DNA of 10,492 nucleotides from Paenibacillaceae bacterium (GCA_018969805.1 JAGWXQ010000027.1:1-10492); one strand, 5' to 3'. Positions 1 to 6,402 are shown, counted from the first letter of the stretch. Notes: generated from the letters alone by a model not told the origin. Translations and numbers: made by a program.

Positions 1-173
1 TGTACAATGAATACATGAACGATCGGTAAGGGGATTGGATCATTGATGCCAATCCATATTGCGACACATCGATCCTACTGGGCGACATCGCTTTTTGAAA
101 AAGAGCAAAAAGCGGCCCACAGTATCGACGTTGTCATTAAGGGATGGGTATTATTTTAAAGGGGGAGGCGATC
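1..173 (+). promoter_or_regulatory. Upstream leader of the HtrA-like gene, with two perfect hairpins
   Basis: No convincing gene is seen here. Two strong inverted repeats stand out. GGATTGG (32-38) pairs with CCAATCC (49-55) around a 10-nt loop. CGCTTTTTG (89-97) pairs with CAAAAAGCG (106-114), nine perfect base pairs around an 8-nt loop. Neither is followed by a T-run in the plus direction, so they do not look like terminators. TACAAT at 3-8 could be a -10 box, but its -35 would lie outside the window. If it is one, the mRNA would carry a leader of about 160 nt containing both hairpins. A short frame ending at the TAA at 27-29 could be the tail of an upstream gene; this cannot be decided from eight codons. 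In Bacillus, htrA-type genes are controlled by the CssRS envelope-stress system. No recognised CssR site was identified here. Confidence 0.35.
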
Positions 174-1580
174 ATGATGGACGAGGAGCGGATCAAAGAC
201 GGTGCGCACGGCGACATGACGCAAAGAGACGACGTGCATCATTTTGGGTATGAGGCGGGGGATGCGCGTCCGCATCGCATCGAAGAACAGGAGCGTGCGT
301 TGCCACAGACGGTGCCACAGTGGTCGGTGCAGCATGCACCACGAAAACGGTTTGGCATTGTGCGCACAGTGATGGCATCGTTTGTGAGTGGGGCACTCGT
401 CGTTGGTGGTCTGATGTGGGCGAGCGATCAGTACGGTTGGTTTACGCAGGGCGACGGGGCGACGCGGACGATCGTGGCGGGTGTCGATACAGTGGCGGTG
501 CGTGGATCGGGTGGTGTGTCCACGCTCGGCAGCGCAAACGACATCGTGCGTCCTGGGACGATTCCGCAGCTGGTCGAGATGGCGTCTCCGGCGGTCGTCA
601 AAATTGAGACGTATGCGAAGAAACAGGCAAGTGGGCGTTCGTTTGGATTTGCGGATGATTTTTTCAAAGACTTTTTTGGCGAATATTTTGATATGCCGGA
701 AGAAACCGCTCCTGAAGGGAAGGGCGGATTGCAACAAGTCGGTTCGGGATCCGGATTTTTCTTCGATGCATCGGGCTACATTTTGACAAACGAACACGTC
801 ATTCACGGCGCGGATGAAGTGCGCGTCGTTGTCGATGGAGTGAAAGAGGCGTATACGGCCAAAGTATTGGGCACGGCATATGAAACCGATTTGGCGGTCA
901 TTAAAATTGAAGGGAAGACACCGTTTCCCGTGTTGCGTCTTGCGGATTCTGAGCGCATTCGTGTCGGAGATTGGGTCGTCGCCATCGGCAACCCGTACGA
1001 GTTTGATCATACGGTGACGGTCGGAGTGCTGTCGGCGAAAGAGCGGACGATTACGATTCCCGATGACGACGGGACGCGGCGGTACCAGACGTTGCTTCAG
1101 ACGGATGCATCGATCAATCCGGGCAATTCAGGGGGTCCACTGCTCAATTTGCAAGGAGAAGTGATCGGCATCAACACAGCGGTCAATGCCCAAGCGCAGG
1201 GCATTGGGTTTGCGATACCGACGAGTACGATTTCGTCGTTGCTCGAATCGCTGAAGGCGAATAAGCCGATACCGCGTCCGTTTATCGGTGTGCGCATGGC
1301 AAACGTGCCGGAAAATTATGTGTCCGATTTGGGACTTCCGAATAAGGATGGGGCGTTTATTAACGAAGTCGTATTTGGATCGCCGGCGTATAAGGCGGGT
1401 GTACAAGTGTATGATGTCGTGATCGCGATGGACGGTAAGCCGATCAAGACGTCAAATGACTTGCAAAAAGCAGTCGGATTGAAAAAACCAGGCGACAAAA
1501 TCGTCCTCTCGATCTTCCGAAACAAAGTGAAGACGGAAGTGACGGTCGTCGTAGGCGACATGAACACGCAAAAAAAATAA
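174..1580 (+). CDS. htrA: HtrA/DegP-like membrane-anchored serine protease with PDZ domain
   Basis: Trypsin-like serine protease (family S1C) expected to degrade or refold damaged proteins on the outer face of the cytoplasmic membrane. From the start at 174 the product has 468 residues. A hydrophilic cytoplasmic N-terminus is followed by one hydrophobic segment at about 62-82, after a KRF positive patch, giving a type II anchor. The protease domain carries the full triad: His208 in TNEHV, Asp239 in ETDLAV and Ser319 in GNSGG. A single C-terminal PDZ domain runs from about 370 to 460. A phenylalanine-rich stretch near 160-173 resembles the regulatory LA loop of DegP. GGAGG at 164-168 supports ATG 174 or the adjacent ATG 177; the 8-nt spacing to 177 matches the other genes here, so 177 is equally possible. 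It has its own terminator and appears to be a single-gene unit. In Bacillus, htrA-type genes lie in envelope-stress or walRK contexts; that neighbourhood is out of view. Confidence 0.93.
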   Translation: MMDEERIKDGAHGDMTQRDDVHHFGYEAGDARPHRIEEQERALPQTVPQWSVQHAPRKRFGIVRTVMASFVSGALVVGGLMWASDQYGWFTQGDGATRTIVAGVDTVAVRGSGGVSTLGSANDIVRPGTIPQLVEMASPAVVKIETYAKKQASGRSFGFADDFFKDFFGEYFDMPEETAPEGKGGLQQVGSGSGFFFDASGYILTNEHVIHGADEVRVVVDGVKEAYTAKVLGTAYETDLAVIKIEGKTPFPVLRLADSERIRVGDWVVAIGNPYEFDHTVTVGVLSAKERTITIPDDDGTRRYQTLLQTDASINPGNSGGPLLNLQGEVIGINTAVNAQAQGIGFAIPTSTISSLLESLKANKPIPRPFIGVRMANVPENYVSDLGLPNKDGAFINEVVFGSPAYKAGVQVYDVVIAMDGKPIKTSNDLQKAVGLKKPGDKIVLSIFRNKVKTEVTVVVGDMNTQKK

Positions 1581-1595
1581 GCGTTCATCGAACGC
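1581..1595 (+). other. Small hairpin directly after the htrA stop codon
   Basis: GCGTTC (1581-1586) pairs perfectly with GAACGC (1590-1595) around loop ATC. It begins at the base after the TAA. There is no T-run after it, so it is more likely an extra 3'-end structure ahead of the true terminator at 1613-1640. Confidence 0.5.
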
Positions 1596-1612
1596 GATCC
1601 AATGGACAAACT

Positions 1613-1640
1613 GCGGCGCAGCGTGCGTCGTCTTTTTTTT
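1613..1640 (+). terminator. Rho-independent terminator after htrA
   Basis: An 8-bp stem pairs 1613-1620 (GCGGCGCA) with 1624-1631 (TGCGTCGT), including two G-T wobbles, around the loop GCG. It is followed by C and then eight T (1633-1640). This is a canonical intrinsic terminator in the plus direction. It sits only 10 bases before the -35 box of the next promoter, so it isolates htrA from the infC operon. Confidence 0.85.
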
Positions 1641-1650
1641 GACCCGCAAC

Positions 1651-1679
1651 TTGACACGACCACGAAAAACCGATATACT
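1651..1679 (+). promoter_or_regulatory. Sigma-A promoter of the infC operon
   Basis: TTGACA at 1651-1656 is a perfect -35 box. TATACT at 1674-1679 is a five-of-six -10 box. The spacer is exactly 17 bases. Transcription should start near 1686. Its position just after a terminator and ahead of a long structured leader before infC makes it the main promoter of infC-rpmI-rplT, and perhaps of the amino-acid genes that follow. Confidence 0.9.
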
Positions 1680-1685
1680 CCGAAC

Positions 1686-1903
1686 TGTACGTGATCGTGC
1701 GCATCCCATAGGGCTGTTTGGATGGGTATCGGCGTATTGTGGCACAAGCAGAAGCACCGCTTCTCACCTTTCCGGATGCAGATTCGGATGGTATCGCCTT
1801 GGACGAACACGTTTCCTGTGGCACCATACACAAGGTGGATGAAGGCGGACACGTCGTGTCACGCTCGTTTTTGTGTTCTTTATTTTATCGATGGGGGAGG
1901 CGG
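1686..1903 (+). promoter_or_regulatory. Structured leader of infC-rpmI-rplT, probable L20-responsive attenuator
   Basis: In Bacillota the infC operon is usually preceded by a long leader in which excess ribosomal protein L20 promotes premature termination (the L20 leader family). This leader has the right place and length, and several pairings can be read. CCCAT 1705-1709 pairs with ATGGG 1722-1726. AGAAGC 1750-1755 pairs with GCTTCT 1759-1764. TCCGGA 1771-1776 pairs with TTCGGA 1783-1788, with one wobble. CACCTT 1765-1770 can pair long-range with AAGGTG 1832-1837. The AAGG of that last arm can instead pair with CCTTG at 1797-1801, so alternative folds are possible. A terminator-like hairpin follows at 1845-1872. 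Assignment to the L20 family rests on context and visible pairings, not on a covariance-model search. No credible gene lies in this stretch. Confidence 0.7.
1845..1872 (+). terminator. Attenuator terminator in the infC leader
   Basis: GCGGACAC (1845-1852) pairs with GTGTC-A-CGC (1856-1864) around loop GTC, with one bulged A at 1861. TCG and then five T (1868-1872) follow, with more T-rich sequence up to about 1887. It lies 31 bases before the infC start codon, inside the transcribed leader, so it should act as a conditional stop rather than the end of a gene. Confidence 0.65.
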
Positions 1904-2419
1904 ATTCTCACGAACAGAGACCACCAGATCAATGACGACATTCGTGCGCGCGAAGTACGTCTTATTGGTGCAGATGGAGAGCAAGTCGGCATTGTGTCGT
2001 TGCGCGAAGCGTTGCAGATGGCGACGGAGGCACAGCTCGATTTGGTCAATATTGCCCCGACGGCAAAGCCGCCCGTATGTCGGATGATGGATTACGGCAA
2101 GTTTCGGTACGAACAGCAAAAAAAAGAAAAGGAAAACCGCAAAAACCAGAAGATTGTCGAAGTGAAGGAAGTCCGGTTTAGTGCGCGCATTGACGACCAC
2201 GATTTTCAGACCAAGTTGCGCAGTGTGATCAAATTTTTGAACGAAGAAGACAAAGTGAAGTGTACGATTAAGTTTCGTGGGCGGGAAATTATGCATGCGA
2301 TCGTCGGGCAGCGCGTTTTGGAGCGCGTCGCCGCCGATACGGACGACATCGCCATTGTGGAGCGCAAGCCCAAGCTGGAAGGCAGAAGCATGATCATGAT
2401 TTTGGCACCGAAAGGCTAG
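1904..2419 (+). CDS. infC: Translation initiation factor IF-3
   Basis: IF-3 binds the 30S subunit, keeps it apart from 50S and checks the start codon and initiator tRNA. From ATT 1904 the product has 171 residues, the usual Bacillus length. Its N-terminus (MLTNRDHQIND, then IRAREVRLI) aligns by eye with known Bacillus IF-3. The N-domain contains AKPPVCRMMDYGKF. A lysine-rich linker helix (EQQKKEKENRKNQK) follows, and the C-domain ends in ILAPKG. There is no ATG or GTG near the expected start, and infC genes classically start with ATT. This unusual codon lets IF-3 limit its own translation. GGGGGAGG at 1893-1900 leaves only three bases before the ATT, which is tight. It is the first gene of infC-rpmI-rplT, with 24 bases before rpmI. 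Confidence 0.95.
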   Translation: MLTNRDHQINDDIRAREVRLIGADGEQVGIVSLREALQMATEAQLDLVNIAPTAKPPVCRMMDYGKFRYEQQKKEKENRKNQKIVEVKEVRFSARIDDHDFQTKLRSVIKFLNEEDKVKCTIKFRGREIMHAIVGQRVLERVAADTDDIAIVERKPKLEGRSMIMILAPKG

Positions 2420-2443
2420 GACAACGTACAAGGGGTGATTGCG

Positions 2444-2644
2444 ATGCCGAAGATGAAGACAAAAAGTGCGCTGAAAGGTCGGTTTAAAATTACGGGTACG
2501 GGCAAAGTATTGCGCTTTAAGGCGTACAAACGCCATTTGCTAACAGGAAAGACGTCGCGGCAGAAGAGAGACTTGTCTACGCAGACGGTCGTCCATTCTG
2601 GCGATGTCAAGCGGTTAAAACAATTGTTGCGTCCACTTCGGTAG
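2444..2644 (+). CDS. rpmI: 50S ribosomal protein L35
   Basis: Small basic protein of the large ribosomal subunit, 66 residues, the normal length for L35. The start MPKMKTKSALKGRFK and the GKVLRFKAYKRHLL segment are typical. It is rich in Lys and Arg, as expected for an rRNA-binding protein. The start is ATG 2444 because AAGGGGTG at 2430-2437 lies six bases ahead; an in-frame GTG at 2435 falls inside that ribosome site. It stands in the conserved infC-rpmI-rplT order, with 24 bases after infC and 38 before rplT. Confidence 0.97.
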   Translation: MPKMKTKSALKGRFKITGTGKVLRFKAYKRHLLTGKTSRQKRDLSTQTVVHSGDVKRLKQLLRPLR

Positions 2645-2682
2645 CTGCAATGCACGTGTACGTATATTAGGAGGGGACTCGA

Positions 2683-3042
2683 ATGGTGCGTGTAAAAGGG
2701 GGCTTTGTGACCCGTCGCCGCCGCAAAGCAGTGTTGCGTTTGGCACGGGGGTATTTTGGAGCGAAACATCGGTTGTACAAAAAAGCAAACGAACAAGTGA
2801 TGAAGTCGCTTATGTATGCGTATCGCGACCGTCGTCAAAACAAACGCAACTTCCGCAAACTGTGGATCGTCCGCATCAATGCAGCGGCACGGAGAAATGG
2901 GTTATCGTACAGCAAGCTGATGCACGGGTTGAAGTGCGCGGGCATTGACATCAACCGCAAAATGCTTGCGGATTTGGCGGTGCATGACAACGATGCATTT
3001 GCACAGCTGGCATTGCAGGCAAAACAAGCGCACGTAGGCTAA
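2683..3042 (+). CDS. rplT: 50S ribosomal protein L20
   Basis: L20 binds 23S rRNA early in assembly of the large subunit. In Bacillota it also represses its own operon by acting on the infC leader. The product has 119 residues, the same as in Bacillus. It starts MVRVKGGFVTRRRRK and carries a long basic N-terminal helix, then the globular part with RDRRQNKRNFRKLW, INAAARRNGLSYSKL and NRKMLADLAV. AGGAGG stands eight bases before ATG 2683. No T-rich terminator follows it before ilvB. Confidence 0.97.
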   Translation: MVRVKGGFVTRRRRKAVLRLARGYFGAKHRLYKKANEQVMKSLMYAYRDRRQNKRNFRKLWIVRINAAARRNGLSYSKLMHGLKCAGIDINRKMLADLAVHDNDAFAQLALQAKQAHVG

Positions 3043-3104
3043 TTGCGCTTCATTCCAATGTGGAATAAGGGGCGCAGCATGAGCAAACCAAAGGGGGGCG
3101 CAGC
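3043..3104 (+). promoter_or_regulatory. rplT-ilvB junction with hairpin over the first ribosome site
   Basis: This 62-base gap holds no terminator and no T-box. ATTCCA (3052-3057) pairs with TGGAAT (3061-3066) around loop ATG. The stem can extend outward with GCGC 3045-3048 pairing to GCGC 3072-3075 and TT 3049-3050 to AA 3067-3068, across small bulges. The extended form would partly cover AAGGGG (3067-3072), the ribosome site of the first duplicated copy, and leave the second copy free. The lack of a T-run argues against termination. No good promoter was found here. Confidence 0.5.
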
Positions 3105-3120
3105 ATGAGCAAACCAAAGG
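3069..3120 (+). repeat. Perfect 26-bp tandem duplication over the ilvB ribosome site and start codon
   Basis: Bases 3069-3094 and 3095-3120 are identical. Each copy holds a G-rich ribosome site (GGGG plus flanking purines), the spacer CGCAGC, an ATG and the codons for Ser-Lys-Pro-Lys. As 26 is not a multiple of three, the first ATG (3079) is out of frame with ilvB and only the second (3105) opens it. The exact identity suggests a recent event. Confidence 0.95.
3079..3108 (+). CDS. Possible nine-codon upstream reading frame before ilvB
   Basis: The first copy of the duplicated start region opens ATG 3079 and reads MSKPKGGAA before TGA at 3106-3108. That stop overlaps the ilvB start codon (3105-3107) as ATGA, the classic arrangement for translational coupling. 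AAGGGG stands six bases ahead of ATG 3079, so ribosomes could start here. The peptide has no run of Leu, Ile or Val codons, so it is not an ordinary attenuation peptide. It is probably a by-product of the duplication. Any role would lie in altering how ribosomes reach ilvB. Confidence 0.3.
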   Translation: MSKPKGGAA

Positions 3121-4853
3121 CAGCTTCGTCGTCGCTCGATGCACCCGCGTTGCGCCAGCAATGGCTGCAACCCGATGTTCTTTCTGGATCGGAAATTTTG
3201 TTGCGTTCGTTGTTGCTTGAAGGGGTAGATTGTGTATTCGGCTATCCGGGTGGAGCGGTGCTCTATATTTACGATGCGATGCACAACAATCCTGATTTTC
3301 GGCACTTGCTGACACGGCATGAGCAAGGTGCGATTCATGCGGCCGATGGATACGCCCGTGCGACGGGCAAAGTCGGTGTGTGCATCGCGACATCTGGTCC
3401 TGGGGCGACCAATCTCGTCACAGGCATAGCTACCGCGTTTATGGATTCCGTTCCCCTCGTCGTGATTACAGGAAACGTCCCTACGACGATGATTGGCACC
3501 GATGCGTTTCAAGAGGCAGACATTACGGGGATTACGATGCCGATCACCAAGCACAACGTCCTCGTGCGCGACGTGCGCGACCTTGCACGAACGATTCGAG
3601 AAGCGTTTCATATTGCAAATACGGGGCGCAAAGGTCCTGTGCTCATCGACATTCCAAAAGACGTGTCGGCAGCTGCGACGACGTTTCATTATCCAGAGCA
3701 CATTTCGATTCGTGGGTATGCCCCTACGACACTGCCGAACAAAAACCAAATTCATAAGCTCGTCCAAGCGATTGGAGAAGCGGAGAAGCCGGTTATTTTG
3801 GCGGGTGGTGGTGTCGTATATGCAGGCGCGCACGAGCAGCTGCTCGAGTTTGTCGAAAAAGCGCACATTCCCGTCACGACGACGTTGCTCGGACTGGGTG
3901 GATTTCCGAGTGCGCATCCGTTGTGGATGGGCATGCCGGGGATGCACGGTACGTGGACGGCGAATATGGCACTCCAAAATTGTGATTTGCTTATTGGGAT
4001 TGGGGCACGGTTTGACGATCGCGTCACGATGAAGTTATCCAAGTTTGCACCGAAAGCGAAAATTGCCCATATCGATGTCGATCCAGCAGAAATCGGGAAA
4101 AACGTCCCAACAGCAATTCCATGTGTCGGCGACGTCTTGCACGTGCTCAAAGCGTTGAACAAAAAAGTGAAGCGTGCGCCGTCGCACGCGTGGGTCGAGA
4201 CGATTGCGCAGTGGAAAAAAGAGCAGCCGTTGCGGTACGAAGATTCAGAGACGGAGCTTAAGCCCCAATGGGTGTTGCAGCATATGATGGAGACGACAAA
4301 CGGCGATGCGTTTGTGACGACCGATGTGGGGCAGCATCAGATGTGGGCCGCGCAATATTATTTGTTCAACAAGCCACGGCGGTGGATTTCCTCGGGTGGG
4401 CTTGGGACGATGGGGTTTGGGTTTCCTTCGGCGATCGGGGTGCAAATCGCACATCCGAACGACATCGTGATTTCGATCAATGGGGATGGCGGCATGCAAA
4501 TGTGCGCGCAGGAATTGGCTATTTGTGCGATTCACAAAATCCCGGTCAAAATTGCGGTGATCAACAACCGGGTGCTCGGGATGGTGCGTCAGTGGCAAGA
4601 GATTATTTATGCGGAGCGGTATAGCCACATTGATTTGGAGGGCAGTCCAGACTTTGTGCTGTTGGCAGAAGCGTATGGGGTACCGGGATTTCGTGCGACA
4701 AACAAAGCAGAAGCACGCGTCGCGTGGGCGAAGGCGCTCGCGACACCAGGCCCGGCACTCGTCGATTTTGTCGTTCCCAGGGATGAAAACGTATATCCTA
4801 TGGTTCAGGCGGGCTCGGCGATCGATGAAATGATCATGGGGGATGAGCGATGA
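3105..4853 (+). CDS. ilvB: Acetohydroxyacid synthase large (catalytic) subunit
   Basis: This thiamine-diphosphate enzyme joins two pyruvates to acetolactate, or pyruvate and 2-oxobutyrate to acetohydroxybutyrate, the first common step to valine, leucine and isoleucine. The product has 582 residues, a normal length. Three domains are seen: an N-terminal pyrimidine-binding part with the catalytic Glu73 in RHEQGAIHAADGYA, a middle FAD-type domain at about 210-360, and a C-terminal pyrophosphate-binding domain with GDGG at 460-463 and NN at 487-488. FQEADI (135-140) and Trp497 in RQWQE are also AHAS features. The GNVP motif (123-126) has Asn where many AHAS have Gln; I believe other Bacillota share this. 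Start ATG 3105 is the second copy of a tandem duplication. The stop overlaps the start of ilvN, the regulatory subunit. An N-terminal tail of about 25 residues before the conserved domain is variable in the family. Confidence 0.96.
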   Translation: MSKPKAASSSLDAPALRQQWLQPDVLSGSEILLRSLLLEGVDCVFGYPGGAVLYIYDAMHNNPDFRHLLTRHEQGAIHAADGYARATGKVGVCIATSGPGATNLVTGIATAFMDSVPLVVITGNVPTTMIGTDAFQEADITGITMPITKHNVLVRDVRDLARTIREAFHIANTGRKGPVLIDIPKDVSAAATTFHYPEHISIRGYAPTTLPNKNQIHKLVQAIGEAEKPVILAGGGVVYAGAHEQLLEFVEKAHIPVTTTLLGLGGFPSAHPLWMGMPGMHGTWTANMALQNCDLLIGIGARFDDRVTMKLSKFAPKAKIAHIDVDPAEIGKNVPTAIPCVGDVLHVLKALNKKVKRAPSHAWVETIAQWKKEQPLRYEDSETELKPQWVLQHMMETTNGDAFVTTDVGQHQMWAAQYYLFNKPRRWISSGGLGTMGFGFPSAIGVQIAHPNDIVISINGDGGMQMCAQELAICAIHKIPVKIAVINNRVLGMVRQWQEIIYAERYSHIDLEGSPDFVLLAEAYGVPGFRATNKAEARVAWAKALATPGPALVDFVVPRDENVYPMVQAGSAIDEMIMGDER

Positions 4854-5344
4854 TGCATCGACGTCAAACGATCAGCGTGCTCGTCAACGACATGCCCGGA
4901 GTGCTCCAACGTGTCGCGGGCTTGTTTGGCCGCCGTGGGTTCAACATCGAGAGCATTACGGTCGGTGCATCGGAAGAACCGGGTTTGTCGCGCATGGTCA
5001 TCGTCACGGTCGGCGATCAAGCGATGGTCGAGCAAATCCAAAAGCAACTGTACAAGCTCATTGATGTCATTAAAGTCGTGGAGCTCGTGCAAGAGACGAC
5101 CGTGTCGCGCGAGCTGGCACTCATTCAAGTGCGCGTCGATGCGGCACAGCGCAGTGAACTATTGGCAGCGGTCGATGTGTTTCGCGCTGCGATTGTCGAT
5201 GTCGCGCCGTCGTCGATGATGATTCAAGTCGTCGGAGAGCCGTCGAAAATCGATGCACTCATTCGGTTGTTGTCTCCGTATGGCATTGTGCAGCAAGCGC
5301 GTACGGGTGTCACGGCGATGATGCGTGGGATGGCGAAGACCTAA
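4850..5344 (+). CDS. ilvN: Acetohydroxyacid synthase small (regulatory) subunit
   Basis: IlvN binds the large subunit, raises its activity and confers feedback inhibition by valine. The product has 164 residues, close to the Bacillus length. The N-terminal ACT domain (about 6-80) begins ISVLVNDMPGVLQRVAG and continues GRRGFNIESITVG, the effector-binding pattern of the family. The C-terminal half (about 85-160) is the small-subunit C-domain. ATG 4850 overlaps the ilvB TGA (4851-4853), and GGGGG at 4838-4842 gives a 7-base spacing; ATG 4853 is a less well placed alternative. The overlap points to translational coupling and equal amounts of both subunits. Confidence 0.95.
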   Translation: MMHRRQTISVLVNDMPGVLQRVAGLFGRRGFNIESITVGASEEPGLSRMVIVTVGDQAMVEQIQKQLYKLIDVIKVVELVQETTVSRELALIQVRVDAAQRSELLAAVDVFRAAIVDVAPSSMMIQVVGEPSKIDALIRLLSPYGIVQQARTGVTAMMRGMAKT

Positions 5345-5368
5345 GTTACACGAGGGGGAGGCAACACG

Positions 5369-6364
5369 ATGCGCGTATACTACGATCAAGATGCGGACGT
5401 TCATGTGCTGCAAGGGCAGACGATCGCAGTGATTGGATACGGTTCACAAGGGCATGCACAAGCACAAAATTTGCGGGACAGTGGGTTGCATGTGGTCATT
5501 GGATTGCGGCGCGGGGCGTCGTGGGACAAAGCAGTGGCGGATGGGTTTGACGTATGTTCGGTCGCAGAAGCCGTGCGCAAAGCACAGTACGTCCAGATTT
5601 TGATGCCTGACGAGACACAAGCGCGTACGTACGAAGCAGAAATCGCACCAAACATTCGTCCAGGGGCGACGCTGTCCTTTTCCCACGGGTTCAACATTCA
5701 TTACGGACAAATCACACCGCCACAGTCGGTCGATGTACTTCTCGTCGCGCCAAAATCCCCGGGGCACCTCGTGCGTCGCGTATATACGGAAGGGTTTGGT
5801 GTGCCGGGATTGATTGCGATCGCTCACGATGCAACGGGACAAGCGTTTGCCAAAGGGATGGCGTATGCGCGGGGCATCGGGTGTACGAGGGCGGGTGTCA
5901 TTCAGACGACGTTTAAGGAAGAGACGGAGACGGACTTATTTGGCGAACAAGCTGTGCTGTGTGGGGGTGTCTCGCACCTGATCAAGGCAGGATACGAGAC
6001 GCTTGTCGAAGCAGGGTACGCACCAGAGATGGCGTATTTCGAATGTTTGCATGAACTCAAGCTGATCGTCGATTTGATTTATGAAGGTGGCCTCGGGGCA
6101 ATGCGCGAGAGCATATCCAATACGGCAGAGTATGGGGACTATGTCAGTGGACCGCGCGTCATTACGGAAGACACGAAAAAAGCGATGAAGGCGATTTTGA
6201 CCGACATTCAGTCAGGGCGCTTTGCGCGCGAGTTTATATTGGAAAATGCAGCAAACAAAGCGGCGATGACTGCGATGCGGCGCAATGAGGCAGCGCACGA
6301 CATTGAGCGCGTCGGTGCGCAGCTGCGCGGGATGATGGCATGGATGAATCAACAGAAGTCGTAA
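5369..6364 (+). CDS. ilvC: Ketol-acid reductoisomerase, class I (short form)
   Basis: This enzyme isomerises and reduces acetolactate or acetohydroxybutyrate with NADPH and Mg2+, giving the dihydroxy acids for valine and isoleucine. The product has 331 residues, the short class I length. The N-terminal Rossmann fold shows GYGSQG at 23-28, followed by the LRRGASWDKA cofactor loop with Arg and Ser that usually bind the NADPH phosphate. His106 in SHGFNIHYG is the conserved site residue. Metal and substrate acids are Asp189 and Glu193 (ETDLFGEQ), and Glu225 and Glu229 (ECLHEL). GGAGG lies seven bases before ATG 5369, 24 bases after ilvN. A strong hairpin follows the stop codon. Confidence 0.97.
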   Translation: MRVYYDQDADVHVLQGQTIAVIGYGSQGHAQAQNLRDSGLHVVIGLRRGASWDKAVADGFDVCSVAEAVRKAQYVQILMPDETQARTYEAEIAPNIRPGATLSFSHGFNIHYGQITPPQSVDVLLVAPKSPGHLVRRVYTEGFGVPGLIAIAHDATGQAFAKGMAYARGIGCTRAGVIQTTFKEETETDLFGEQAVLCGGVSHLIKAGYETLVEAGYAPEMAYFECLHELKLIVDLIYEGGLGAMRESISNTAEYGDYVSGPRVITEDTKKAMKAILTDIQSGRFAREFILENAANKAAMTAMRRNEAAHDIERVGAQLRGMMAWMNQQKS

Positions 6365-6374
6365 ACGCATACGC

Positions 6375-6402
6375 GTACGCATCTCTTTATGGGGATGCGT
6401 AC
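6375..6402 (+). other. Strong intercistronic hairpin between ilvC and leuA
   Basis: GTACGCATC (6375-6383) pairs perfectly with GATGCGTAC (6394-6402). One wobble and one more pair extend the stem to 11 bp around the loop TTTATG. It is not followed by a T-run but by the leuA ribosome site (GGAGG, 6413-6417), so it is unlikely to terminate transcription. It fits an mRNA stability or processing element. In B. subtilis, as I recall, the ilv-leu mRNA is processed so that the ilvC segment is unusually stable. Confidence 0.65.

Noticed and set aside
3..29. Tail of an upstream protein-coding gene ending at TAA 27-29
   Set aside because: Only eight codons are visible, too few to support any gene. Mentioned in the leader entry but not called.
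144..173. Earlier start of htrA at ATG 144
   Set aside because: The GGAGG at 164-168 lies inside this extension and is well placed for 174 or 177.
156..1010. Long minus-strand open frame opposite htrA
   Set aside because: It is a shadow of the coding strand: Arg/His-rich, with no family signal. The same holds for the minus-strand frames at 1880-2536 and 3039-3977.
1718..1903. In-frame N-terminal extension of IF-3 by 62 codons from a TTG at 1718
   Set aside because: The extension falls in the structured leader, covers the terminator hairpin, has no ribosome site, and lies upstream of the point where IF-3 homology begins. ATT 1904 gives the normal length.
3052..3066. Terminator between rplT and ilvB
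   Set aside because: The hairpin has only six mostly AT pairs and is followed by AAGGGG, not a T-run.
3043..3104. T-box riboswitch before ilvB
   Set aside because: The gap is far too short for a T-box, and no specifier stem, T-box core or terminator can be read.
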